From positions 1 to 64,000 of the forward strand of contig NZ_QOIO01000025.1 in NCBI RefSeq assembly GCF_003332305.1: DNA of 64,000 nt. Direction: 5' to 3'. Positions 46,201 through 54,237 of the stretch are shown here, one piece after another; the stretch's first letter is position 1; every line of letters starts with the position of its first letter. The notes below the pieces were generated by a model, which worked only from the letters and a program-made list of their open reading frames with translations, was not told where the DNA came from and searched no databases. This DNA is from Microvirga aerophila (lineage in GTDB: Bacteria > Pseudomonadota > Alphaproteobacteria > Rhizobiales > Beijerinckiaceae). The position numbers and the translations under genes are program-made.

Positions 46201-46569
46201 CTCTCCGGGGACATACAACGGGGGCTCGGTGGCTTGGACGAGGCTCTGGCAGCGGTTGAGCGAACGGGGGAGCGCTGGCCTGAGGCCGAACTGCATCGCT
46301 TGCGCGGACAGCTTTTGGCCGCCCTGCCGGACGGCGGAAGACCAGACGAGGCGAGCGCCGCGTTTGAGCGCGCGATCGAAATCGCCCGACATCAATCGGC
46401 GAAGTCCTGGGAGCTCCGGGCCGCCGCCAGCCTCGCCAAACACTGGCGCGATCAGGGCAAACCTGCCGACGCTCGCAACCTGCTCGTGCCCGTGTCTGCG
46501 TGGTTCACCGAGGGCTGTGAGACACCGGATGTCGACGAGGCCAAGGCACTGCTCGACACCCTGATGTGA
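43222..46569 (+). CDS. SAM-class III cyclase-AAA ATPase-TPR signalling protein 2
   Basis: 1115 residues. Same order as the 36190 protein: SAM domain (MDVGTWLRDLGLGQYEQAFR), cyclase domain with VMFVDLVGSTALAARLDPED, YMGDGVLVYFGWP and TPNLAARLQSL, ATPase with Walker A LTSGEPGIGKSRLI and Walker B-like VLMLFEDVHWADPSS, then helical repeats (HALVQDAAYVSLLRGTRQKL, LLAHHFTQAGLTERAAEYWQ). The catalytic residues are retained. The two proteins are full-length paralogues on opposite strands, so they arose by an older duplication. Probably cytoplasmic. Confidence 0.9.
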   Translation: MDVGTWLRDLGLGQYEQAFRENDIDGDVLADLTADDLSGLGVVSIGHRRKLLAAIAALRAGPPPGPVPSTQAWTAPAGTALPLPEAERRQLTVMFVDLVGSTALAARLDPEDMREVIGTYHRSIAETVGRFGGFVAKYMGDGVLVYFGWPHADEADAERAVRAALTTLDVIGQIAPAGERLAARIGIASGLAVVGDLLGAGAAREQTVIGETPNLAARLQSLADPGCAVIDAETRQRIGGLFECRELGAVHLKGLPGPVCAWQVLSEAMVQSRFEAMHKAALTPLVGRDDELELLLRRWRQAKEGEGQVVLTSGEPGIGKSRLIAALEERVALEAHLKLKYFCSPHHRDSALQPIIARWRNEVGFVDGEAADARLDKLETLLRPLGAAPDELALIAEMLGVPGGERYPPPALSPEQKKEQTVGALLRILEERAHRSPVLMLFEDVHWADPSSLELLDRLILRLASLPALVVISFRPEFQAPWVGQAGVTLMALSRLSPRQAAALASQVVVGQALPAGMLERIVAQTDGVPLFIEELTKAVLEGAGQPDAAVAALPIPSTLQASLTARLDRLPVAKQVAQIGAMIGREFSHELLAAVAGLPEAALTQGLDELVNAGLAFRRGTPPEATYTFKHALVQDAAYVSLLRGTRQKLHARIAQVLEERWPDVVETQPELLAHHFTQAGLTERAAEYWQRAGERTFRQSAVAEAIGHLTRCIALVRTFPETRARAERELHLQTMLGQAYIARHGHGAPETAAAFARAQDLVEAVGEVSQQFPVLYGFWAVQFVRMALPEQQKLAGQTLALAAQHPDPERLCLAHRMCGATDEAGGELLPARAHLEQAVALYEPERHGSTAFVFGQDLGVSALAHLTWVLWLLGYPDQASHRQAEGLALAYRVGHKNTLGFALMYSAMVGAFGRDARSAAEHAATLLELAREHKLDLWAASATVVQGWALARQGQGTDGIAMIHHGLADWNASGAEWMRPFFLGLLAEACALSGDIQRGLGGLDEALAAVERTGERWPEAELHRLRGQLLAALPDGGRPDEASAAFERAIEIARHQSAKSWELRAAASLAKHWRDQGKPADARNLLVPVSAWFTEGCETPDVDEAKALLDTLM

Positions 46570-46800
46570 CTCAAGCCGGCTCGATGTCGCCGGGAATGGA
46601 AGCAACCCGATCTGATGCCCGCATCGGTCAAACCAAGACAATGGCCCTGCCCTCCAGGAACGTCTGCTTTGGCAGCGGCACGAGCAGACCAAAGCTCTAC
46701 GTCTGATAGGTGCAGCAAGTGGGAGTCGAGTTCCTCCCAGGGCCCTTCGTCGACAGGCAATCCCGTGCTACCTTCAACCCGCTGGATGGGAGGAGACGAA

Positions 46801-47604
46801 ATGCGGGTGCACGTCCTCGCACTTGCTCTCCTGGTTCATGGCGGGGCCGAGGCGGCATCCCGTCGAACCTTCGTCAGCTTCGATGCTCCGGATATCCGGC
46901 CGTCGTTCAGCTTCGACAAGGCCTATGAGACAGGGCCGATGCTGAACTTGACCGGCGTGCTCACGGTGCCCGAAGCACGGGGACGAGTGGCTGCCATCGT
47001 TCATCTCCATGGCTGTTCCGGTGCCGTGCGATCCCTGGACGAGTTCTGGACGGCACGCTTCGTCGAATGGGGCTATGCCGTCTTGCGCCTCGACAGCCTT
47101 TCACCGCGGAGCCTCATGAACGTATGCGTCTCCGATGCGGTGTCACCCTACGGCCGCGCAGCCGACGCTTATGCGGCAAAGGCCTGGCTTGGTCGCCAGC
47201 CGGAGATTGATGCGGACCGCATTGCGGTGGCCGGCTGGTCGCACGGCGGATCGACCGTCCTGAAGGCGCTGGGATTTCCGCCAGGCGACTTCGGGGCCGA
47301 TCCGACCACCGAGCCATTCCGAGGCGGGATCGCGTTCTACCCATGGTGCGAAAGGCCGAATGCCATCCTCGCCCCGCTTCTAATCCTTGCAGGCGAAGCG
47401 GACACCTGGACGCCTGCCGAATCCTGTCGCGACTTGCGCGGGATGGAGAAGGTGCGCGTTGAGTCCTATCCGAACGCCACACACGGATTCGACGTGCCTG
47501 GTGTCGATCTCATCATGCTGGGCCACAGGATCAGGTACCAACCCGAGGCGGCGGCCGCCGCGACTCAGGCCGTCCGCACCTTCCTGGCAGAGATCATGCG
47601 CTAA
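46801..47604 (+). CDS. Secreted alpha/beta hydrolase (dienelactone-hydrolase-like)
   Basis: 267 residues from the ATG at 46801, preceded by GGAGGAG. A short signal peptide (MRVHVLALALLVHGGAEAA) precedes an alpha/beta-hydrolase fold: AAIVHLHGCSGAVRSLDEFW, WGYAVLRLDSLSPRS, the nucleophile in VAGWSHGGSTVLKALG (Ser in GWSHG), LLILAGEADTWTPAESC with the Asp, and YPNATHGFDVPG with the His. The triad is complete. Likely periplasmic esterase or hydrolase; substrate unknown. Confidence 0.85.
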   Translation: MRVHVLALALLVHGGAEAASRRTFVSFDAPDIRPSFSFDKAYETGPMLNLTGVLTVPEARGRVAAIVHLHGCSGAVRSLDEFWTARFVEWGYAVLRLDSLSPRSLMNVCVSDAVSPYGRAADAYAAKAWLGRQPEIDADRIAVAGWSHGGSTVLKALGFPPGDFGADPTTEPFRGGIAFYPWCERPNAILAPLLILAGEADTWTPAESCRDLRGMEKVRVESYPNATHGFDVPGVDLIMLGHRIRYQPEAAAAATQAVRTFLAEIMR

Positions 47605-47931
47605 TCTCCTCCCACCCGCTGAGCGCTGTATCACGGGCGCCTGGAGCAGATGAGTTCACACGTCGAACGATGTTGTCGAGCGCGTGCGCAGCCTCCCCGC
47701 TCGCCGCGGAAGCGCAACAGCCCAATACGATCTGAGGCGACGGACCGTTTAGCGTCAAACCAGTAAACCCTTACCCTTAGGAACGTACGGTGTTCTGGTC
47801 CTAAGCGGACATCCGGTCTACATCCGGGATGTGCCAAAGACGACATATCAGCTCGGCCTACACCTCTCCCTCAATACTGCTTCGCGTTGGTGGAATAGAA
47901 GCGATATTGATGTTTGGAAGAGCCCGCCAGC
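47605..47931. other. Intergenic, hairpin only
   Basis: About 330 bases between the 3' ends of two convergent genes. It holds an inverted repeat CTTAGGA/TCCTAAG around 47776-47805 that also contains GAAC-N7-GTTC; probably a terminator. No gene supported. Confidence 0.4.
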
Positions 47932-49173
47932 TCATGACTCGAGTTCCCGGAAACAGCCGTCCTCCGCGGCCTCGTGCCGGTCGATGAGAAACCATGTCGG
48001 CATGCGGCCCTTACCCTTGACATCGATAGTGCCCCGAGGCTCCCAAATGAACTGTCCCGCCAGTCGCTCGTAAACCTCCTGGGATGCCTGAATCTGGCCT
48101 GAAACTCCTGTGGACTCCATGCGGGACGCCATGTTCACGGCGTCGCCCCAAACGTCATAGAAGAACTTGTGCGTTCCAACAACGCCAGCAACCACAGGGC
48201 CGCAGGCCATCCCAATCCTGATAGCAACAGGATCTCCGTTCTGAGCAGCAATACTCGCAGCCACCTCGCGCATCTCAAGCGCGAACGCTGCCAAGGCTTC
48301 AAGGTGGTCCGACCGGACTAGCGGGATGCCACTGACGACCATATAGCCGTCGCCTGTGGTCTTGATCTTCTCCAGCCCATGCTGCTCCACAAGCTGATCG
48401 AAGGCCGTGAACGCCTCATTGAGGAATCGGATCACCTCCATGGGAGGCATACCGCTTGCCCGCGCCGTGAATCCTGCCATGTCGGCAAAGAGAATAGACG
48501 CATCGTCGAACCCATCAGCGATGATGCCTGGCGAGATCTTGAGCCGCTCGGCGACAGGGACCGGCATGATGTTGGCGAGCAGGGTTTCGGACCGCCGGTA
48601 CTCCCTCTGCGCCAAGGCTTCCGCCCGGCTCGTCTCCCTGACAGCGTAGAAGACGATGGCCAGGAGAATCGCCGAGGTCCCGATGATGCAGGCGAGGAAA
48701 TTGCCGAGCATGAACGATGGGCTGAGAAGACCCGTATCGGCCGGGGCCAAGAGCTCTAAGGCAATGAACAGCACGATGCCCACGCTGCCGAAGAGCGCGA
48801 TCAAACCGATCCTTTCCGGACCGAATACGAGCACTGCTCCCGCCGCGATGGCGAGGTACTGGACCTGCATTCCGCTATCCGTTCCCAGCATGAAGCAGAT
48901 GACGAAGATGGCTGTGTAACTGATCAGGCCATAGGCTAGCGCACCCGCGGTCTCCCCGAAGCGATGCATCAAGGGGACAGCCGCGAGAAGCAGCCCAACG
49001 ACGATGTTGATCATGGCAAGCGGCCAGAGCCTACGATCCAGAAGATCGGAGAGGGCAAAGCCAAAGGCCAGAAGAACGCCACACCAGGTCGTTGCGTTAA
49101 GGACTTTGAGGCGTCGCGCCACATGCGCTGGGTACCGCTGGGTTCCATAGTCCAGGCTCGCAGGCCATTGCAT
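47932..49173 (-). CDS. Membrane class III adenylate/guanylate cyclase
   Basis: 413 residues from the ATG at 49173, preceded by GGGAGG; the frame extends 25 residues further back. Residues 25-190 form about six membrane segments (WCGVLLAFGFALSDLL, MINIVVGLLLAAVPL, YGLISYTAIFVICFMLG, YLAIAAGAVLVFG, LIALFGSVGIVLFIALEL, GTSAILLAIVFYAV). A cyclase domain follows: ASILFADMAGFTARASGMPP, LEKIKTTGDGYMVVSGIP, IGMACGPVVAGVVGTHKFFY and DVWGDAVNMASRME. All metal-binding and transition-state residues are present. The membrane part resembles MASE-type sensory domains, ligand unknown. Fourth cyclase within 13 kb. Confidence 0.92.
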   Translation of the reverse strand: MQWPASLDYGTQRYPAHVARRLKVLNATTWCGVLLAFGFALSDLLDRRLWPLAMINIVVGLLLAAVPLMHRFGETAGALAYGLISYTAIFVICFMLGTDSGMQVQYLAIAAGAVLVFGPERIGLIALFGSVGIVLFIALELLAPADTGLLSPSFMLGNFLACIIGTSAILLAIVFYAVRETSRAEALAQREYRRSETLLANIMPVPVAERLKISPGIIADGFDDASILFADMAGFTARASGMPPMEVIRFLNEAFTAFDQLVEQHGLEKIKTTGDGYMVVSGIPLVRSDHLEALAAFALEMREVAASIAAQNGDPVAIRIGMACGPVVAGVVGTHKFFYDVWGDAVNMASRMESTGVSGQIQASQEVYERLAGQFIWEPRGTIDVKGKGRMPTWFLIDRHEAAEDGCFRELES

Positions 49174-49240
49174 GTCCCCCTCCCGAAAGGTCTCGCTGGA
49201 GATAGTAACGGTGCGGGCTGGTAGAGCCCTTAATCCCACT

Positions 49241-49897
49241 TCACTCAATCCGCAGAAGACCGCGCTTCGTCCGGCCGTCGAACGTATCGAGGGCGGTGAA
49301 GAGGCGCGACCGCTCGACCAGCCAGGGGCGGTAGTTCTCGTTGACGTCCAGCACGAAGACGAGATCCTCGTCCTCTAGGTACCCTCCGACGGGCGAGATG
49401 TGGCCGACCCCGGCTCCGAAGATCGCTTTGCGGCTGAAGTTGACCACGTAACGCCGCTCCGGGTTGTTCGTGTCCCGCAGGATCTCTCGGAAGGCCTCCG
49501 GCGTTAGATCCCGCAGGACCGTGACCCTCCGGCTGGTATGGCTCCTCGCGAGCTCTGCTGCCTGATCCAAGGTGATACCGACGGGGCAGATATGGAACCA
49601 GCACGATCCTGCATTCTTGAGGATCTCGCCCTCGGTGTCAGCCTTCTCCTCCCCGAGCGACCGGAAGACGTTGGCCAAGCTCGCCGGGCCGCAGACCGAG
49701 CCGTTCGACTGCCATTCGAGGTGGTTCCCGAAGGTTGCCGCAACAGGCAGACGCCAGGCGCGATCCAGAAGCTCGTTGGTGCGGGTCACAGAAGTCCGAA
49801 TGACCTCGGGTTGCACCTTGGATTGATCGACATAGGCTGTAGCCGCGCCGATCAGGCCAAGGGCGATCACGAGTGAGACGGCAATCTTGCGCTTCAT
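49241..49897 (-). CDS. Phytochelatin synthase-like cysteine protease
   Basis: 218 residues from the ATG at 49897, which has GGGGAG seven bases upstream. An N-terminal hydrophobic segment (AVSLVIALGLIGAATAYVD) suggests export or anchoring. The papain-like triad of the phytochelatin synthase family is visible: Cys in NGSVCGPASLANVFRSLGEE, His in GVGHISPVGGYLEDE and Asp in FVLDVNENYRPW. Bacterial half-length members deglycinate glutathione and glutathione conjugates rather than make phytochelatin, so metal or xenobiotic detoxification is likely. Independent transcript on the minus strand. Confidence 0.88.
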   Translation of the reverse strand: MKRKIAVSLVIALGLIGAATAYVDQSKVQPEVIRTSVTRTNELLDRAWRLPVAATFGNHLEWQSNGSVCGPASLANVFRSLGEEKADTEGEILKNAGSCWFHICPVGITLDQAAELARSHTSRRVTVLRDLTPEAFREILRDTNNPERRYVVNFSRKAIFGAGVGHISPVGGYLEDEDLVFVLDVNENYRPWLVERSRLFTALDTFDGRTKRGLLRIE

Positions 49898-50264
49898 GGC
49901 CAGGCTCCCCCAAGGAGGCATCCTGACCCGATTGTACGTCAGTTTCGGGACGAAGCGACAGCTGATGCGGTTTGAGTTAGAAGCAGGTGAAGCCCGCAGA
50001 TCGGACTGGGCCAAGGCAGGAGCCCAAGCCTCCTGAAGGGATGCTGCGGGTCAATCTTTCACGTTCCGACCGCTCAACAAACGTCGGCTCTTAAGTGCCC
50101 AAACGGACTGAGTCATCACCAAAGCAAACTCCCCAACCGGCAACCGAGATTGTGTCGCTCAGACGGAAAGCTGCGCGTTGGCCTGTTGCTCCCGTCTCCT
50201 GGGTTGTTGAAGATCAAGGAGAAGAATAAGCTGTGGCATAGCAGAACTCCTCTGGGGTGATGGC
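49898..50264. other. Divergent intergenic region
   Basis: About 370 bases between the divergent phytochelatin-synthase-like and decarboxylase genes. It should hold both promoters, but no clear -35/-10 or regulator site was recognised. Confidence 0.4.
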
Positions 50265-51644
50265 ATGCGCGAGCTGGATATCCCCGATCAGGAGCTGTCC
50301 GCACTGGCGGACGAGACCTTGAATCTCGCCAAGAACTACTGGTCCCGTCTGGACGAACGTGCGGCCTACCCCGCCACAAGCGGCGAGGAGACCGCGCGGC
50401 TCTTCTCGCGAGCATGGGCCGAGACAGGACGCGGCCGGGGGATCCTTGCTGACTTCCAACAGATCGCCGACCACTCGCGTCCGTCCGGCGCCCGGTTCTT
50501 CGGTTACGTGGTCGGCTCTGGCGAACCGGTCGGGGCGCTCGGCGAGTGGCTGGCGGCGGTTCTCAACCAGAACGTCACCTCCTGGCGATCGGCGCCGGCG
50601 GCCACAACGATCGAGCGCACCGTCGTCGGCTGGCTGGCGGATGCGGTCGGGTGCCCCGGCTTCATCGGCAGCCTGTGCGGGGGTGGTTCGGCAGCCAATC
50701 TCATGGCCCTGACAATGGCGCGGGAGGCGAAGCTCCCTGCCAACGAAACAGGTGCCAGCCCATGCATGATGTACGCCTCCGAGCAGGCGCACATGTCCAT
50801 CCCCAAGGCCATCGCGCTGTTGGGCATCGGCCGGCAGAATCTTCGGCTGATCCCCGTCGACGAAGGCTTCCGGATGCGGACGGACGCGCTCAAGGCTGCC
50901 ATTGCCGAGGACCACAGGGCAGGCCGTACCCCCATCGCCATCGTGGCCACACTCGGCACGGTGGCGACCGGCGCGATCGACCCCCTCCGTGAGATTGCGG
51001 ACGTCGCCCGGATGGAGGCCCTGTGGCTGCATGTCGACGGCGCCTACGGGGCTCTAGCGGCCCTGGCCGTGCCAGACCAATTCCAAGGCTTGGCATCGGC
51101 GGATTCGCTGTCGCTCGATGCCCACAAGTGGCTGTACCAGCCCATCGATTGCGGCTGCCTGCTCCACCGCGATGCAGCGATTGCGCGTGAGGCTTTCTCG
51201 AACAGCGGGGACTACGTCAGGATCCTCAACCAAAATCCCGAGGAGGCGTTTGCCTTCTTCGAGGAATCGATGGAACTCTCCCGACGATTCCGTGCCTTGA
51301 AGCTCTGGATGTCGCTCCAGTATCACGGGCGCCGAACGTTTCGTGAAGCCATCGCGCGCGATCTCCGTCATGCCCAGATGCTGGCGGAGGCCATCGCGGC
51401 GCAGCCGGAGCTGGAACTGCTGGCGCCCGTCACCCTCAGCGTGGTTTGCTTCCGCCACCGTACGAAGGACAACGAGGCGATCTTGCGGCGCTTGGTTGCC
51501 CGAGGCCGGGTGTATCTGTCGAATGCAACGCTCAAGGGCCAATTCGCGCTGCGGGCGTGTTTCGTGAATCACCGGACGACAGCGGAGGACGTACGCACCA
51601 TCGTGGATGAAGTCATCGCCGCCGCCACTGAGCTCAATCGATGA
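50265..51644 (+). CDS. PLP-dependent group II decarboxylase
   Basis: 459 residues. Fold type I PLP enzyme of the aromatic-amino-acid/diaminobutyrate decarboxylase group. Features: GARFFGYVVGSGEPVGALGE, VTSWRSAPAATTIERTVVGW, GFIGSLCGGGSAANLMALTM, EQAHMSIPKAIALLGIG, LGTVATGAIDPLREIADVAR, LWLHVDGAYGALAAL with the PLP-pairing Asp, and the Schiff-base Lys in SLSLDAHKWLYQPIDCGCLL. It probably decarboxylates an amino acid to an amine; the substrate cannot be assigned. ATG start with GGGGTG upstream. Confidence 0.88.
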   Translation: MRELDIPDQELSALADETLNLAKNYWSRLDERAAYPATSGEETARLFSRAWAETGRGRGILADFQQIADHSRPSGARFFGYVVGSGEPVGALGEWLAAVLNQNVTSWRSAPAATTIERTVVGWLADAVGCPGFIGSLCGGGSAANLMALTMAREAKLPANETGASPCMMYASEQAHMSIPKAIALLGIGRQNLRLIPVDEGFRMRTDALKAAIAEDHRAGRTPIAIVATLGTVATGAIDPLREIADVARMEALWLHVDGAYGALAALAVPDQFQGLASADSLSLDAHKWLYQPIDCGCLLHRDAAIAREAFSNSGDYVRILNQNPEEAFAFFEESMELSRRFRALKLWMSLQYHGRRTFREAIARDLRHAQMLAEAIAAQPELELLAPVTLSVVCFRHRTKDNEAILRRLVARGRVYLSNATLKGQFALRACFVNHRTTAEDVRTIVDEVIAAATELNR

Positions 51645-51752
51645 TCCGCCGGCTGTGGACGCCAGTGGTATCATGACGGCGACGTTGCTCCATATACAGC
51701 CGGGATCAGTGGGCTGCGAGGTTCAACTCCAAGGTCCACTTGGGGTCTTGGT

Positions 51753-51891
51753 TGTGTAAAAACGCTGACGTGTTGCTCGGTGAAGCAAATTTGTGTCTTG
51801 TGAGGCTGAACCGACCGGAGATTTCTCGGTGTACGGGGCTGAAATTGTACAGATAGCTCGTCGAGATCGGACCTGTTCGCGTTTTTACACA
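51753..51891. mobile_element. MITE-like or insertion-sequence remnant with 13-bp inverted repeats
   Basis: TGTGTAAAAACGC (51753-51765) is exactly inverted as GCGTTTTTACACA (51879-51891), enclosing 113 bases with no coding capacity. The ends resemble those of insertion sequences whose termini read TTTTACACAG. Probably a non-autonomous or internally deleted element. Confidence 0.55.
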
Positions 51892-52010
51892 GGCTGGGTC
51901 AGGAACCGCGATTCCCTGCGCTTTCGGAACGTCCGGTTCAATGTGAATTGCTGCCTTCGAGCTTAGGTCTCAGGCGTGCCAGGAGCTGACCTTCCTGGTT
52001 TTGGTTCATG

Positions 52011-52034
52011 TCGCGGAAGGCTGTTCTATGGAAC
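52011..52034 (+). repeat. 24-bp intergenic repeat, copy 1
   Basis: TCGCGGAAGG....CTATGGAAC, the first of five related copies (52.0-56.4 kb) of the form TTCGCAGAA-N8-TATGGAAC, all in the same orientation. It lies 66 bases before the ABC-binding protein gene. Confidence 0.5.
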
Positions 52035-52099
52035 CCGCGTCAACACACCTGCACAGCCTGTGCTATACTGTTTTCTGTTGGTGAACCTGAAGGTGGCTG

Positions 52100-53077
52100 A
52101 TGCGACGGCGGGAGTTCGTCATCGGTCTTGGCTGCGTGGCCGTCGCATGGCCGCTCAGAACGCGCGCGCAGCAAGGGGGAAAGATCTATCGCATCGGCAT
52201 TCTCGAAGCGATACCCGCAGACAGGAACGCCGCCAATCTTAACGGCCTCCGCAAGGGGTTGCTGGATCTCGGCTACGTCGAAGGCCGCAATTTGATCATT
52301 GAATACCGCTCGGCCGATGGTCGGGCGGAGCGGTTTCCCGACCTCGCGGCCGAACTGGTGCGTCTCAAGGTTGACTTGTTCGTGACGAGGGGGACGCCTG
52401 CCACCAAGGCGGTCGAAAACGCGACCGGAACAATCCCGGTCGTTATGGCGACGATGGGCGGCCCGGGCGCCATCGTGGCAAGCTTCGCGCGCCCTGGAGG
52501 CCACATCACGGGGGTGATCACCTTCAGCACCGAACTGACGGCAAAACGAGTCGAGATCCTCAAAGAGCTGGTTCCGAGTCTCGCCCGCGTCGCCTTGCTT
52601 CACAACATGGGCAATCCGGCGGTCCCACCCGAATGGGACGAGACCAAAGCGGCGGCGCGCGCGCTGGGTCTCGAGGCAGACCTTCTCGACGTGCGCAGCA
52701 AGGACGACTTAAGCCGCGCGTTTGAACAGACACTCCGTCAACACATCGGCGGGTTGGTCGTTGGGGCAGATGGCCTCACGCAACTGCATCAACAAATGGT
52801 CATTGACTTTGTCGACCGTCATCGGCTGCCGGCAATCTATCCAGCCCGCGAGTACGTCGGGGCTGGAGGATTGATCGCCTACGGGGTGAACTATCCTGAC
52901 CTTTATTTCCGCTTGGCAACCTTCATCGAAAAGATCCTCAAGGGCGCCAAACCTGGGGAGCTTCCGGTGGAACAGCCGACCAAATTCGAGCTCGTGATCA
53001 ACCTGAAGACTGCCAGGGCACTCGGCCTCGACATTGTCCCTTCGCTCCTGGCCCGCGCCGACGAGGTGATGGAGTAG
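52100..53077 (+). CDS. ABC transporter substrate-binding protein (ABC_sub_bind family)
   Basis: 325 residues. A Tat-like signal MRRREFVIGLGCVAVAWPLR precedes the mature protein. It belongs to the ABC_sub_bind family: YRIGILEAIPADRNAANLNG, LRKGLLDLGYVEGRNLIIEY, DLFVTRGTPATKAVENATG, IPVVMATMGGPGAIVASFAR and the closing NLKTARALGLDIVPSLLARADEVME, cut here at LARADEV. Members are periplasmic and bind small ligands of unknown type. No permease or ATPase gene is adjacent, so it is an orphan, as is common in this family. Confidence 0.88.
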   Translation: MRRREFVIGLGCVAVAWPLRTRAQQGGKIYRIGILEAIPADRNAANLNGLRKGLLDLGYVEGRNLIIEYRSADGRAERFPDLAAELVRLKVDLFVTRGTPATKAVENATGTIPVVMATMGGPGAIVASFARPGGHITGVITFSTELTAKRVEILKELVPSLARVALLHNMGNPAVPPEWDETKAAARALGLEADLLDVRSKDDLSRAFEQTLRQHIGGLVVGADGLTQLHQQMVIDFVDRHRLPAIYPAREYVGAGGLIAYGVNYPDLYFRLATFIEKILKGAKPGELPVEQPTKFELVINLKTARALGLDIVPSLLARADEVME

Positions 53078-53116
53078 AGATCTCGCGCGGGAAATCCGCC
53101 ACGTCCCGCCGCACAT

Positions 53117-53140
53117 TTCGGATAAGGCCGTTTATGGAAC
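53117..53140 (+). repeat. 24-bp intergenic repeat, copy 2
   Basis: TTCGGATAAGGCCGTTTATG followed by GAAC. In this copy the two ends form an imperfect inverted repeat (TTCGGATAA/TTTATGGAA). It lies between the convergent ABC-binding and GNAT genes. Confidence 0.5.
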
Positions 53141-53158
53141 GGCTAGATTGCGCGTTGC

Positions 53159-54049
53159 TCACCCAGTGGTATCAGTCGCATAGGTAATCGTGCTGTAGTC
53201 ACCAACCCGCTGAAATCCAAGAGCCTCGTAGCAGCGTCGCGCCGCAGGGCTCTCAGTGAACAACACCGCGCGCGTTACGCCCTCTTGCTCCGCGATTTGG
53301 AGGGCACCTGCCACGACCCTTCGGGCATACCCGCGCCCACGCCACTCTGGCGGGGTCCATACGCCTCCGATCTGAACAATGTCAGAGACCCGTACCATGT
53401 GGGTGCAGAGCGACACAGGGTGGGTGCAGAGCGACACAGGTATGTCCCCTACCTCCAAAAGGAAGGCTTCCTTGCGCGCAACGTGTCCCTCAATCATCTG
53501 GGCTGCAAGCGACCGGGTCGTATCCGTATCAGGGAGCCCAGTACTCTCCAGTTCATAGCTGAAGCGCCACTCCCGGAGCAGAGCAAGATCCTCGCTCTTG
53601 GCCCGACGGCAGGAGGTGGAGCTTGAGCCAAGGGGACCAGGGGCTATCAGGTCGGAGAGGTTGAGCACGAACATGCCCACTCGGGATTGCCTTTGGATGG
53701 CCTGCTCCTCTAAACCTAACCCAGCATGAGCCGTCTCCACCTGTGACAACGACCCCAGGATTTTAAGCAAAGGCCGGCCTGTGGCCTCGATCGCCACCCG
53801 CGCCAGCTCGGCAGAGCTCCCGGGCGCTTGCAGGAACACGACGTTGTGCCAGCTGTGCATCGCGACGCCCACGATGTGACCGTCCGAAAGGGCAATCGCA
53901 TAGGTGCCCTGAAGGGGCTTTCCCTCATCAACGAGGCCGCCACGAGTAAGAAAAGAGCGCAGATGCAGGGAGCTATCAGCATGCTGAGCCAGGAATGCGT
54001 CGAGCAGGCTCTCGTCACCAGGATGGGCAAGGCGAACCGTGTTGGCCAT
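53159..54049 (-). CDS. GNAT-family N-acetyltransferase
   Basis: 296 residues from the ATG at 54049, with GGAGG nine bases upstream. Two lobes: an N-terminal degenerate half (RLAHPGDESLLDAFLAQHAD) and a C-terminal GNAT domain with the acetyl-CoA loop WTPPEWRGRGYARRVVAGAL (the RGRGYA pyrophosphate loop), VLFTESPAARRCYEALGFQR and VGDYSTITYA. It acetylates an unknown substrate. An in-frame 21-bp tandem duplication repeats PVSLCTH in the middle. Confidence 0.85.
   Translation of the reverse strand: MANTVRLAHPGDESLLDAFLAQHADSSLHLRSFLTRGGLVDEGKPLQGTYAIALSDGHIVGVAMHSWHNVVFLQAPGSSAELARVAIEATGRPLLKILGSLSQVETAHAGLGLEEQAIQRQSRVGMFVLNLSDLIAPGPLGSSSTSCRRAKSEDLALLREWRFSYELESTGLPDTDTTRSLAAQMIEGHVARKEAFLLEVGDIPVSLCTHPVSLCTHMVRVSDIVQIGGVWTPPEWRGRGYARRVVAGALQIAEQEGVTRAVLFTESPAARRCYEALGFQRVGDYSTITYATDTTG
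53399..53440. repeat. 21-bp perfect tandem duplication inside the GNAT gene
   Basis: A 21-base unit beginning GTGGGTGCAGAGCGACACAG occurs twice without spacer (53399-53419, 53420-53440). It is in frame and adds seven residues, doubling PVSLCTH. Recent slippage is the likely origin. Confidence 0.9.
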
Positions 54050-54147
54050 CCGCAGCATCCTCCAAGGCCTGTCTGAGCTGTTCACAGATCCTGTGGCTTG
54101 GCTTGAGCATAGGCCTCGCGCAGGACCGATACAATCCGCCCGCGTAG

Positions 54148-54171
54148 TTCGCAGAAACATCTCTATGGAAC
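54148..54171 (+). repeat. 24-bp intergenic repeat, copy 3
   Basis: TTCGCAGAAACATCTCTATG followed by GAAC, 99 bases upstream of the GNAT start, in the same orientation as the other copies. Confidence 0.5.
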
Positions 54172-54237
54172 GGGCCGTGCTTCATCAGCTGGCGAATTGA
54201 CTCTGAGCTGACAAAGGCGGCTCAGCTGTCGATCGGG

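Noticed and set aside
47781-47795. GAAC-N7-GTTC, a possible LexA box
   Set aside because: It lies between two convergent gene ends with no start codon downstream, and is part of a larger terminator-like hairpin.
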